Positions 23,186 to 33,896 of a DNA stretch of 64,000 nt are shown here, piece by piece (the first letter of the stretch is position 1; each line of letters opens with the position of its first letter). A program made the position numbers and the translations under genes. The notes beneath the pieces are model-generated. The model was not told the DNA's origin. It saw only the letters and a list, made by a program, of their open reading frames with translations, and searched no databases. Source of the stretch: Phialocephala subalpina (Eukaryota > Ascomycota > Leotiomycetes > Helotiales > Mollisiaceae); contig FJOG01000016.1 of assembly GCA_900073065.1 (NCBI GenBank), forward strand, positions 692,369-756,368, read 5' to 3'.

Positions 23186-24517
23186 CTAAGACGAAGCCAT
23201 CGCAGAGAGCAGACATCCAACTTTCGGCCACACCTGGTAATTCCCCTCCATCCGGCTACTCAAGTGATCACTCACATAACAAAGCACCTGCCAAATTCCC
23301 GTCGCCGTAGCGTTCATCTGTATCGTCATCATACTCCCATCATTAATACTCTTGCTCGCCATATTAGCACCGTGGTAATCAAATCTATTGCTATGCATAT
23401 GGAAAACATAGCTTGCTTCTCTTAAAGCGTAGATATACCAGATGGCTTTATCGTCGATGCACACCTCGAAAGGAGCGAGGTTGGAGAATACACGGCCGTT
23501 GAAAGTGTAGAATTGTGGTGCTCGTGTTGAGGATAGCAAGACCGTGGGCATGTTTGTTAATTGTAGCTCCCAGAACGACATGTTGCCAGCGTAGTTGCGC
23601 TCAAGCATAACGGGCATGCCGGTCGATGATGTCGCGTTTCCATACATCTTCGCGTTCGTCGAAGCGAGAAACGACATCGACTCATTGGAATTTTCATACA
23701 ACAACACAAACTCACGATGCGTCGCCATCGTCTTGTTCATCATCCCGGGATTATACACAATCGTAGGTCCCGAAAGTCCAGTATTCAAATCACTCGCCAT
23801 ATTGACAAACGAATGGTAAGACCACATCTAAGAATCCGTTCCTGGACAAGGGGCTGCTCCTTCGTTTACGAGCCAATTATACACCACGCATCCTCCACGC
23901 GGGACTGCATCCCCTGGTAAAGGGGTGGGAGAGCCGCCTTTAGTGGTATTGGGGTTGAGACTGCCTTCGTTTTCTTTGGAGTAGGAGAGGCCCATGGAGT
24001 GCATGGATGCGTAGTTGTTGGTGAGGTTGTCGAGGAAGAGGATTTGGATTAGGTCTCCGACGTCGGCTCGTATGGTTGGGCCGTTGATTCCTTGCCAGGA
24101 TGGCTTGTGAGTGAGATGAGCGAAGGGGAAGTCGGTGTAGCCTCTGTAGAGGGTCTTTTGTCATTTGGTTCCGAGCGAGCCTGAGGATATGGTGTAGCCG
24201 GGGAGCTTGCTCGGGGTGAGTCGTTCAAGTGTACCCCGAGCTACTGTGGTAATGGTTAGCTAAGTACTTTGAGCATTGGGTCTGAATGAATTGAATGGTA
24301 TGGCGATACGTACATTGTCCCAACCCGAGGGAGCGTAGTCTCAAGTGTCCTGCTCAGCTCGGATGTAGTTCGTTCGAACAATTCAGGAGAAGTGGAAGTC
24401 GGAAGGTATCATGCTCGGGAACTTTCCGTCGAGGCCAGCTGTACAAGACAAATTTTGACCAAGAGAGAGATTGGTAGCCAAAGCTAAGGTTGCGAAGAGA
24501 GTAGTGATTGGAGGCAT
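23186..24517 (-). pseudogene. Multicopper oxidase gene inactivated by stop codons
   Basis: A secreted multicopper oxidase (two-cupredoxin, hephaestin-like form) can still be read: signal peptide MPPITTLFATLALA, DYAPSGWDN, SLGTK..KTLYRGYTDFPFAH, WSYHSFVN and YVFHMHSNRFDYHG. Four in-frame stops interrupt it: TGA at 24383-24385, 24341-24343 and 24161-24163, and TAG at 23828-23830. At least two of the TGAs stand where the family has Trp (before DYAPSGW and before QKTLYRG); the TAG is explained by a former CAG. The terminal copper-site HCH is also changed (VLCYVSDH). All are C:G to T:A changes, as RIP produces. Active relatives oxidise iron or phenolics; this copy should not. Confidence 0.8.
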
Positions 24518-25181
24518 GATGAAGACAGTCTCTGCGGTGGGAATCGATTGACGACAAGGGATAATTTGAAGCAAGAGTTTGCTCAAAGAGTCTCACTCGT
24601 ACTTATATATTCTCCTTCTTACTCTCGATGTCACTCGGCGGTTGATGTTATCTTCACCACAAGAATCAAACTTGTGGTTTTTCGTATTGAATGTCACTGG
24701 CTGGCTACCGATCGGGCGCTTGCCGACGGCAATTGAGCCTTCTCAACAATTTACAGCAGCAAGATATTAAGAGTATGACGAACGCGCACGCTACGAACGT
24801 ACTTTGAAAGGTCACTGGGTTGACAGCACTGGATGAGAAGCGTGGCTTTGTAAGGACCGTGGTGTCTTTAAAATGGGATGGTCCGCTCAACGAGGTAAGC
24901 GTCTGCTCGGATATCGGCCATGTCGGTATTCGGATAGCTGACTAGAGATTATAGTGCCACGAACAGCGATGTTTTTAGAGTTTCAGGAGAAGCGTAGTGT
25001 GCAGGTGAGGCTCTTGAGGTGTATTTAAGCTCATGACCATCGAAGCTTCGGGTTTGGGAGCATCGGTGTGCTCCAATGAGATAGGAGAAACTGGTCAGCA
25101 TCAACGCCTTCCCTTGTGCTGATTTTCCTTCACGACTTTGACCAATGCACAGTCTTTTGGAACGTCGGAGATCGTCAACTC
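24518..25181. other. Intergenic, no gene seen
   Basis: Between two decayed genes. Small frames show no family resemblance. Confidence 0.45.
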
Positions 25182-26085
25182 TCAGTCTGCCATCAATCGC
25201 TCCAAGTCACGAGAAACCAGGCATGAATATTTCTTCTCATCAGCCAAGAGGTCATCATGTCCAGGTAACTGCTTCAGCTGTCTTTGCGTTCTGCCTAGCA
25301 AATCCATATTCGTCACATAGCTGTGGAACTCCCGTTCCCTTGTCCTCAATGTGGCATGTATCTGTATTTTTGCTTTCTGAAGAACTGTCTCGATCTCTGG
25401 CGGTGCCTCCCATTCTTTTGAAGGGGATCGTACATTGCCACAACGACTTCCTTGTTATTCGAGCTTCATGTTGAGGGGACGCATGAGGTGGATTTCTCGG
25501 TACTGTGCGAAAGCTATGAGCCAGGCGTAATCATCATCTGCCCCGCTGTAGCATTTGAAATTTTGAATGCATAATGGTTTCCAGCGAATCGTATCTAAGG
25601 CATCGAGTCAACATCTGTCTGGCGACCGAGGAATTTGACACTTACATGCAACCTCTGGAGAGATTCTGGCAGTCTCTGACTAAGCCCCACGTCGAATGTA
25701 TGATGTGACGTCCAATATGGTCTTCTAGAGGACCACTTATCCGCCTGCGGCCATGCGAACAGCAACTGATCGTTTATCTCGAGAGTTTCCAGGGGCAGAA
25801 AATTCAGCAAAGTCGAGTTGGGAGCCGTCATTGTTTCGCTTGCGATAACAATGGTCGATAGACATTGAGAGAACTAGGTCTACTAAATTGTAACGAAGTA
25901 ATTCCAGGGAGCTTCCGACTGCTGAAGGTGATCCGAATCCCCCCGGCGCAATAGTTGTTTGCTTCCCAACTGAGACTCTTAAGCTGTGTCTGGCGCGCTA
26001 GTAAGTTGTTTACAAGGTTTCCCGCCAGAGGCGACGAGTCGAGAATCCTGAGAGTGTTGATGTTGCTTCTTGAGTGGAATTTCAT
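25182..26085 (-). pseudogene. F-box/LRR-like gene relic
   Basis: Pieces of a fungal F-box-type protein with repeating leucine segments lie in successive frames: INTLRILDSSPLAG, QTQLKSLSWEANN, LPLETLEINDQLLF and LPESLQRLH, followed by a GTAAGT donor. After its likely acceptor a second coding-like part begins at about 25590 (IRWKPLCIQNFKCYSG, then AWLIAFAQYREIHLMRP). It continues past TAA 25455-25457 (a former CAA would fit) to PPEIETVLQKAKIQIHATL and ends at TGA 25182. The frames do not join without indels. The F-box itself is missing; the 5' end runs into the regulator gene upstream in a different frame. No functional product is expected. Confidence 0.5.
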
Positions 26086-26990
26086 ACGCTTCCTTTGACC
26101 AGGTGCTGTGAGCTGAGAGCCATGTATGATGACAAATTATTATCGCCGTAGCAAGGACTGCCTCTGCTGAATCTTGATCCTCATTAGACAAAGCCATTCG
26201 ATGATTACGGACGGCTTTGTCGAAATAGTAGCCAGCAGCGTAAGAAAGGGGCGGATCCTCGGCCGTCAAGGCCCAGTGGTGAGGAGTAGATATGCTAAGA
26301 AGAGCACTGAGAACGAGATCTGAATGGAACGCCAGTCGAGGGATGTCCATAGACCAGACATGTTTGCCTTGTGAGGTCTGTCCATCTGGCACTTGCGTGC
26401 AGGTTGAACTCGTGTAATGCCATATGAGACGTAGCTCGAGCACGCGTGATCCGTCCGAAGTACTGAGACCGCTCGGTTGAAGCGTGAGTGAGGGCTGAAT
26501 CGAATCCTGAGGTGGGGCTTTGAGTCGCCTTTGTTTCGTACCATACTCGATGTTTTGTCTAGACACTGCTATGAACTGTTCGAATTCGCAGCATTTCAAG
26601 CCTGGGGACCTCCTAGAGCAGTTGTCGCACAGAGGCTGCCCAACGAATTAGCACTGTAAAAAGTCATCTGGTGGGAGAACTCTGGAGCTGAGAGCTGTCT
26701 CAGGAGCCGGCATGCAAACGAAGTGTCTCAGCTCTCAAGACAGCTCCAAGCTCCGAAGCTCCCATAGACAAAGACAGCAATTGAGTATGGAAATGGGCTT
26801 ACCATTCGTTCATCACACGTGAATCAGGTTAGCAGAACCATCAAAGGTTGAATGTACAGGCAACGGGACACACCTTGACCTTTCGTGCCTTGCACGTCTT
26901 ACACCCCCTTCGAGACTTCTTGAAGCTCCTCCTTGGCCGTCCGAGTGAGGTTTGAGCTCCTACTACATCGGGTGAAGGCCATGAGATCAT
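25979..26990 (-). CDS. Zn2Cys6 transcription factor, C-terminally truncated (possibly broken)
   Basis: Exons 26990-26874, 26817-26803 and 26635-25979 would give 262 residues. The zinc cluster is split over three exons: RRGCKTCKARKVK, CDERM (15 nt), and PLCDNCSRRSPGLKCCEF. The middle exon completes the cysteine spacing but is preceded by CG instead of AG, so its acceptor looks mutated. The middle part, VLELRLIWHYTSSTC then WSMDIPRLAFHSDLVLSALL, resembles sterol-uptake-control-like regulators. Relatives are about 400 residues; here the frame ends after IPLKKQ in unrelated sequence that belongs to the F-box relic. I suspect a truncated or dead gene created by a rearrangement near 26085. If expressed without the microexon, the cluster is lost. 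Confidence 0.55.
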
Positions 26991-27432
26991 TGTTGGAAGA
27001 GGAAATGCTTGCACGCCTTGGTATGACCCTCCGAAATGACCGAGACAGCAGTGGTAAGAGACATGGACAAGAAGTATGTGAAATTGGGAGAGAAATGTTT
27101 GGAAGCTTGGGGGCGTGAAGTTCAGCCTTCCCGGACGAAAGTGTACTAGTGGCGGATAGCTGTTCCAAAACCAAGGCTAGATGAAAATAGCTTAGCGTCG
27201 ATCTTCTGCGAACATCTTGGACTTCAGCTGGACTTCAAAGTGTCAGACCTAGGTACAGTCGCTTGCAAAAACGGCTTCCCTTTCGTGTGCAACTGCTGGA
27301 ACGTTCAACTCGCACTTGACCAGGGCCCCTACCCGTTTTAGCCTAACACGAGAAAGCGTGTGGTACTCGATCATATCACTTGAACAAGGCCTACACCAGT
27401 TGTGTATTCCTTTAAATACGTACGAAAATTAG
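26991..27432. other. Intergenic, no gene seen
   Basis: Upstream of the truncated regulator. Frames on both strands are shadows of each other. Confidence 0.45.
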
Positions 27433-27932
27433 GCTCTTGATCACATTCGTATTATAGTGTCTTATCTTCAGCGTCAAAGCCCCAACTAGTGGCGGAATCT
27501 GGTATTCATGGCCTCTAACGGTAGTCATAAGTGCAGAGTCGGTACCTACGTAGCATTTTAATGTTTAACCGAATTATGGAGGTGCCAGGGCTAAAGAAGG
27601 GCTCACCGCCTTCGCTTAATTGTATGGAGCAGAATACTTGGTTGGAGGCAATACCTAGTGCGAGGCCCTTCTTTAGCCCTTTGCTCTTGATCACATTCGT
27701 ATTATAGTGTCTTATCTTCAGCGTCAAAGCCCCAACTAGTGGCGGAATCTGGTATTCATGGCCTCTAACGGTAGTCATAAGTGCAGAGTCGGTACCTACG
27801 TAGCATTTTAATGTTTAACCGAATTATGGAGGTGCCAGGGCTAAAGAAGGGCTCACCGCCTTCGCTTAATTGTATGGAGCAGAATACTTGGTTGGAGGCA
27901 ATACCTAGTGCGAGGCCCTTCTTTAGCCCTTT
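27433..27932. repeat. Exact tandem duplication, 2 x 250 bp
   Basis: Copies 27433-27682 and 27683-27932 appear identical by eye, directly adjacent, with no extra shared base at either border. Each holds a 16-bp perfect inverted pair, AGGGCTAAAGAAGGGC and its complement (27587-27602 with 27665-27680; 27837-27852 with 27915-27930), enclosing 62 bp. That part could be a small foldback element. Open frames across it merely repeat and are not treated as genes. Confidence 0.9.
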
Positions 27933-28147
27933 TACTAAATAAAAGATTCCAATCATTGGCAGAATAAGCGAAAGCTAGCCGCGTACGCTGCGCCACGAAA
28001 AAATCAGGTGCTGCGGACGTCTCCGCACTCGCGAAGGGTCATGCGTTTGAGGACACTCTTGTTCTACACTCCACTCGTTGTGCTGGAATCGTGGGACTTT
28101 ACCTACAATTCTTGAGACACACGAGATCCTAATATCCGTGCGCAATT

Positions 28148-31100
28148 ATGCGTCTTTTGGAACTTAAAAACGGTGGCGAATTCAGCCTCACTAGAGATCT
28201 TATCGATAACATTCCTCCCTATGCAATACTCTCGCATACTTGGGGAGAGGATAATGAAGAGGCTACCTTTCAAGACTTGACGCAAGGTGCTGGCAAAAGC
28301 AAAGCTGGCTATAGAAAAATCCGGTTCTGTCAAGAACAAGCTACAAGAGATGGCCTTCAGTACGTCTGGGTAGACACTTGTTGTATCGACAAATCGAATA
28401 ACACCGAGCTCTCGGAGGCTATCAACTCTATGTTTCGCTGGTACCAAGAAGCGGCCAAGTGCTATGTGTACCTATCAGATGTTTCGACACAGAACTCCGA
28501 TGAAAATGATTACTTCTTCAGGTTTACGTGGGAATTAGCTTTTCGAAAGAGTAGATGGTTTACTCGGGGTTGGACCCTTCAAGAGCTTATTGCTCCGGTA
28601 TCGGTTGAATTCTTCTCTGGAGAGGGCAAACGACTAGGTGACAAGAAATCAATCGAGCAACAAGTTCACGAGATAACAGGGATTCCTATTAATGCTCTTC
28701 AAGGAAGCCCTTTGTCTCATTTCTCCGTTTCTGAGCGAATTTCATGGGCAGAGAATCGAGATACCAAGCGCAAAGAAGACAAGGCATATTCTCTTATGGG
28801 CATTTTCGACATCCACATGCCGCTTATCTATGGCGAGGGGAGGGAAAGTGCGTTCATACGGCTCCATGATGAGATCGACAAGCGTTCAAGGAATTTTCGG
28901 CGTGAAAAGCTACCAAATATTCCACAGGAAGTCTTCGAAGCTTCCTGGCAACTCGCCGTGGAGACCCACCTCTCTTCCTTGACTGCCTTGCAGAAGGCAG
29001 CCTTCGTCGCTCCAGCAAATGCAGACGACTGCATGAAAATTATCGCAAAATCACATCGTGTCCGAGGCTTTTCGCGAGTTCAGGATGTCATGAGGCCTAT
29101 CATTGATCCTCTGCGACGGTTTGAGGCCATGATCGACGTGCTTGTTCAAACGAACGGCGGGCTTTGCTCTCCTATCTGGGGGCCTCTGAGATTCGCAATA
29201 ACGGTATGGCCGATAGCCTCAAATGGAGCATGTGCTAACGCAGTAGTCAGGTGGCTAGCGACCATGTAGAAACAATCGAGAAGCTGGCGAGGATTTTGCA
29301 GAGGATCGTCGCGTCGCTCGAGCGCCACAGCAATTACGAGACCCTATTCAAAAACAACTTGAACACTCAAAGGGCTATTGGAGCCCTATATAGTGATTTG
29401 ATTGACCTTTGTACTCGAGTTGTGAGATTTCACTCACGTTCTGCCTTAAGTACGTCAATCCTCAACGGCCACGTCAGATCTCTGGCTTACTGTATCCATT
29501 CGCAGATGGTGTATTCGTATCTTTCGATAAAGAGTTCCAGCAAGTATCAGACAATATTACTCATCACAGTACCGAGATCGATTGGGCGGCCAATGCCGCC
29601 AATATCGAGGAAGCCAAGAAAGCGCGAGGAATTGAAGATACGGCACGGTCAAGTAAGCTTCACTGATTCTTCTGGGCGCTCGACTGATCAACTGATCAAC
29701 TGACACTATGCTCAGGTCAAATGCGTGCTGATGTTCAGAAATGGTTGTGTCCTGCGAACGTTCAGGATGATCTCTATCGACATCAGAGAGACTGCATGAC
29801 TGGTTCCTGTAACTGGGCGTTGGAAATGCCCGACGTTCAAACCTTTTTGAGCTCTGAAACATCGGAGATCTTGAGAATTGGCGGCGCACCTGGAAGTGGA
29901 AAGTCCACCCTTGTCGCCTTTCTAATCGGCTATATCACGAGGACCACCACAAATGATGTGCTTTACTTCTTCTGCAAAGGAACCGACGAGAAGAAGAATC
30001 GCCCATTTCAAGTCCTGAGGACGCTAGTTTCACAAATTTTGGCAAAAGACGAATCTTTATACCCTTGGTTCGAGACACTTCACCAGCAAAGCGGACGGGA
30101 AACAGCAGAGTCTTTCGCCAGTCTGCACTCTTCTTTCCAGCTTGCGTTGAGGAACACATCGAAGCCGCTGATCTTCATCGTTGTAGATGCACTTGATGAG
30201 TGCGAGGAAGCCAAAGATCTTGTCTTTTCTATGATGACAGCGGCTGCTGAAACTAAGAGAACTATCAAGATCTTAATAACGGTACGCAATTCTCCATTCA
30301 ATTCATTCCAGAATGTGGAGCAGTGCATGAGATATGCTCCTAGACTTTATTCCATAGGGAATATCTCAGGAGTATCGAATCCATAGGACCCGCTTAGCTC
30401 TAATACTTTACTTTGGATGAGGATTGCTGACCGGAAACCTTCACAGTGTCGAGAAGATCCTGAGCTACTGGATTCTTTCAACCGTCCGATTTCAGAGCTG
30501 AAAATATTCCCAGACAGGGTTGAGAGTCTTGTTTTTGAGTATATTCAAGAGAGAGTTTCTAGATGCAAACATATTTCCGGAACTGCTCTAGGATTTGAGG
30601 TTCATAAGAAGGTAGCCCAAGCAGCAGCAGGCTTATGGCTTTCAGCTCGCCTGATAATGGATGAGATACAGCGCCTACCAAGCTCAGCACCTATCGCACG
30701 ACAACTTCAGGATATCCCAATTGGAATCGTTGAACTCTATCAGCAGATTTTCTCAACAATGGAAGGATCATTTTCTCCACTGCAGCTCAGACTCTCTCAG
30801 CAAGTATTCCTGTGGATCGACATGGCGGATTTCGTTCAAGTTGGACGAAGCTCTCTGGATCGCGAACTGTTGGACCTTATATTTCAAGCTGAAAATGACG
30901 GTGAAGAAGTGTTCAACTCGATAGATTTGGCGCGGCAGCTATGTTCGCCTCTCATTGAGTTGCGTGGAAACGAGGATGGAGAAATCGAGGTCGAATTTGT
31001 TCACCACACAACTGCACAATTTGTTCGCATGTGCGGCAAAGAAAGAACTTTCCAAATACCACGGATCCTCGAACCACAGCAATTGAAAGCTCTCTATCGC

Positions 31101-31665
31101 GGCAATACTAGTGTGTGGTTTTTTGAGGAATCTCCGAAAGCGGATTGGATCTTACGAGAACTACGATTCACCCCTCCCAAGGGCAAAACTGCATTGACCT
31201 GGGAATACTTTGAGATGGCTTATGGTCTCTGGGATGCCTGCTTTCTGAAAGAGTTGCCGCCATCACTCGACGCTGATGAAATAATCGCAGCCTCCAGATT
31301 ATGCGACAAGTTGACGGAGTTCTTATTATCTGGGAGATGCTTGAAATGGATTGAGATGGCCATCATCATCAATTATGACCCTGGCTGGTCCAAATTGTAT
31401 GTAAACGCCGTGGAAGCACTCGACGCGGCGTATGACGGCCTTTCAAGCCCATTGCCTTTTTTTTCGCAGGTTCTCCATGGCTAGAACGCAATTCTTCACA
31501 GACTACACATATGTTCTCTCGCTCACGGGTCCGACAGGTCGATGGCAGGAAGAGTCTTTACCAATACCGGAGGGCTTCGACACGCGTCGAGTTGCTGCTC
31601 AGCTCCTGTCTCTCGGGAAACAGTGGACGCACTTGTACAGAGAGTCCAATCAGTCAGTCGACTAA
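28148..31665 (+). CDS. HET-NACHT (NLR-type) heterokaryon-incompatibility-like protein
   Basis: Exons 28148-29203, 29251-29449, 29506-29652, 29716-30281, then from 30447. The HET domain is at the front: YAILSHTWGED, YVWVDTCCIDK, WFTRGWTLQELIAP, then AYSLMGIFDIHMPLIYGEG. A helical linker follows (about 353-467, resembling a STAND N-terminal region). The NACHT-type NTPase has a P-loop GAPGSGKST (524-532) and Walker B IVVDALDEC (about 622-630). HET domains trigger cell death in fungal non-self recognition, and NACHT modules switch them. No WD40, ankyrin or TPR sensor repeats follow. The end is uncertain. The plain frame stops at 31484 (1001 residues). A 73-bp intron (31397-31469), or one base fewer in the 8-T run at 31457-31464, joins FSMARTQFFTDYTYVLS and ends at 31665. 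Confidence 0.75.
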
Positions 31666-33487
31666 TCAACTGACTGATCAGTAATCAGTCTCAGTTATTC
31701 AGTTGACCATTTTAATTTATATCAATCATTCAGCTGGCCATTAGGCCAACTGATCAGTAACTAATCAGTTCAGATAATTTTATTTTACGATTTTGGAGTC
31801 ATAGTTAGTGTTTTTAGGGAGGAGATTTTAGTGTTTTAGCGAGGCATTCGAGTCGGAAAAACATAAAAGAACGCTTCTAATTAGCTTAAATCTGTAATCT
31901 CATAACTCGCAATAAAACTTTACGATTGCACGACTTTTTATGAATTAACCATTATACCTTATTATCATTAACTATTACTTAAATCATATTATCTAAAGGA
32001 TTAATACCCTTAAAATTAGAATATATTATTATAGAAAGTTTTATTAATCCTTCTATTCCTTTTCCTATTAATACCTTTATATTTTTAAAATAATTAAAAC
32101 TTATATTATTAATTTCTACTCGTTAAAATAAATATTAATAACTTTCGCCAATATATAATAATAATTATAATTTAAATCTTTTTTTTAATCTCGATAAACT
32201 TATTAATTATTTGCTTTTTATTTTTAAAAAGCTTTTATTTAATAATAAGTTTATTTATACTTTAAATTTAAAAAGATATTATATAATATTTATTACTTTT
32301 AATCGATTTTAAATATATTTTTACTTATAAGAAAAATAATAAAAAGTTAATAATATAATATTATAAATTATATATATTATTTTATTTATAATTATTATTT
32401 TCATAATATTAATTTTAAATATATAAAGTATTATAACCTCGAATTTAAAAATGTATTTCTCGAATAAATTATTTATAATAAAATAATATTAAAATAATTA
32501 TATAATTACTTAAAAATTATTAATAATAAATATATAATTACTTAAAAATTACTAATAATAAATATATAATTATTAATTAAATTTATAAATTATTCGATTA
32601 TTACAAATTTAAAATTAGGAAAAAAAATATATTATATTAAATCTCGTATTATAATATTTTTTATTAATATAANNNNNNNNNNNNNNNNNNNNNNNNNNNN
32701 NNNNNNNNNNNNNNNNNNNNNNNNNNNNNNNNNNNNNNNNNNNNNNNNNNNNNNNNNNNNNNNNNNNNNNNNNNNNNNNNNNNNNNNNNNNNNNNNNNNN
32801 NNNNNNNNNNNNNNNNNNNNNNNNNNNNNNNNNNNNNNNNNNNNNNNNNNNNNNNNNNNNNNNNNNNNNNNNNNNNNNNNNNNNNNNNNNNNNNNNNNNN
32901 NNNNNNNNNNNNNNNNNNNNNNNNNNNNNNNNNNNNNNNNNNNNNNNNNNNNNNNNNNNNNNNNNNNNNNNNNNNNNNNNNNNNNNNNNNNNNNNNNNNN
33001 NNNNNNNNNNNNNNNNNNNNNNNNNNNNNNNNNNNNNNNNNNNNNNNNNNNNNNNNNNNNNNNNNNNNNNNNNNNNNNNNNNNNNNNNNNNNNNNNNNNN
33101 NNNNNNNNNNNNNNNNNNNNNNNNNNNNNNNNNNAAATAATTTAAATTATTTTATTTTAAATAATATTATTAATAATAATATTATATTTAATAAATTTAC
33201 GAAAGTTTTTTATTTTAAAATTAAAAAAGAAATTTCGTTATATAAATTATATTTTTAACTTTATTATAAAAATTTATTTATTTGATTAAAATACGAAAAA
33301 TAAAATTAAAAATTCAAAGAAATAAATATATTAGCGCGATTATAATTCTAATAATAATAATAAAATTAAGTAAACTTTATAATTTAATAATATATATTAT
33401 AATATTTGGGAAATATATAAATCTTTTTATTACTTTATAAAATACTTATAATATTAATATAATAATAAAGAAAATTTAAAAGTTTAT
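31666..33487. other. AT-rich RIP-like block with assembly gap
   Basis: Base composition drops to almost pure A/T beginning near 31790, with N at 32673-33134. No genes. The first 120 bp are crowded with ACTGATCA/TGATCAGT-like words. Short direct repeats occur near 32501-32565. I take it as heavily mutated transposon sequence of unknown type. Confidence 0.75.
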
Positions 33488-33896
33488 TGTTACGAATCAT
33501 GTGATCTAGTGGACTATAGGCTCAACAAGTAGGAAGGCTGCTTGGCAGGAGACCCTAGGATTACTTGATTAAGGAACTAGAGACGAGAGAGTGCCAGCGG
33601 CACACCTCCAAGGAACACGAAACCAAGGGTCACGTGATGGAGTCCAGAAGTAAAGAGCCTAAGGGGGAGGAGTCGGACTTTATCCCAGGGACTCCTACGG
33701 AATGGGGCTCCAAGAGCAAGAAAGTTCTATATAAATAGATAAGAATCCCTTAAATAAAAGCTTCGTGCTCAACTCAAATACAATATCCTAATACTATACT
33801 TAGTAATTAAGTTTAAACGTTACTTTTCATCGGAATTACTTAGTCTTTATCACATACAACTAACCTAATTATTAGTACTGCGAGTCAATCGTTACA
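33488..33896 (+). repeat. 5' LTR of the Gypsy element
   Basis: Begins TGTTACG and ends GTTACA. It contains CTATATAAATAG as a likely promoter element near 33727. Differences from the 3' copy are nearly all transitions in both directions. Confidence 0.88.

Noticed and set aside
27515..27956. Two near-identical minus-strand frames
   Set aside because: They arise only because the 250-bp unit is duplicated and cross the inverted repeats; no protein family is seen.
32501..32565. Short AT-rich direct repeats as a CRISPR-like array
   Set aside because: Only two copies in almost pure A/T DNA of a eukaryote; simple sequence explains them.
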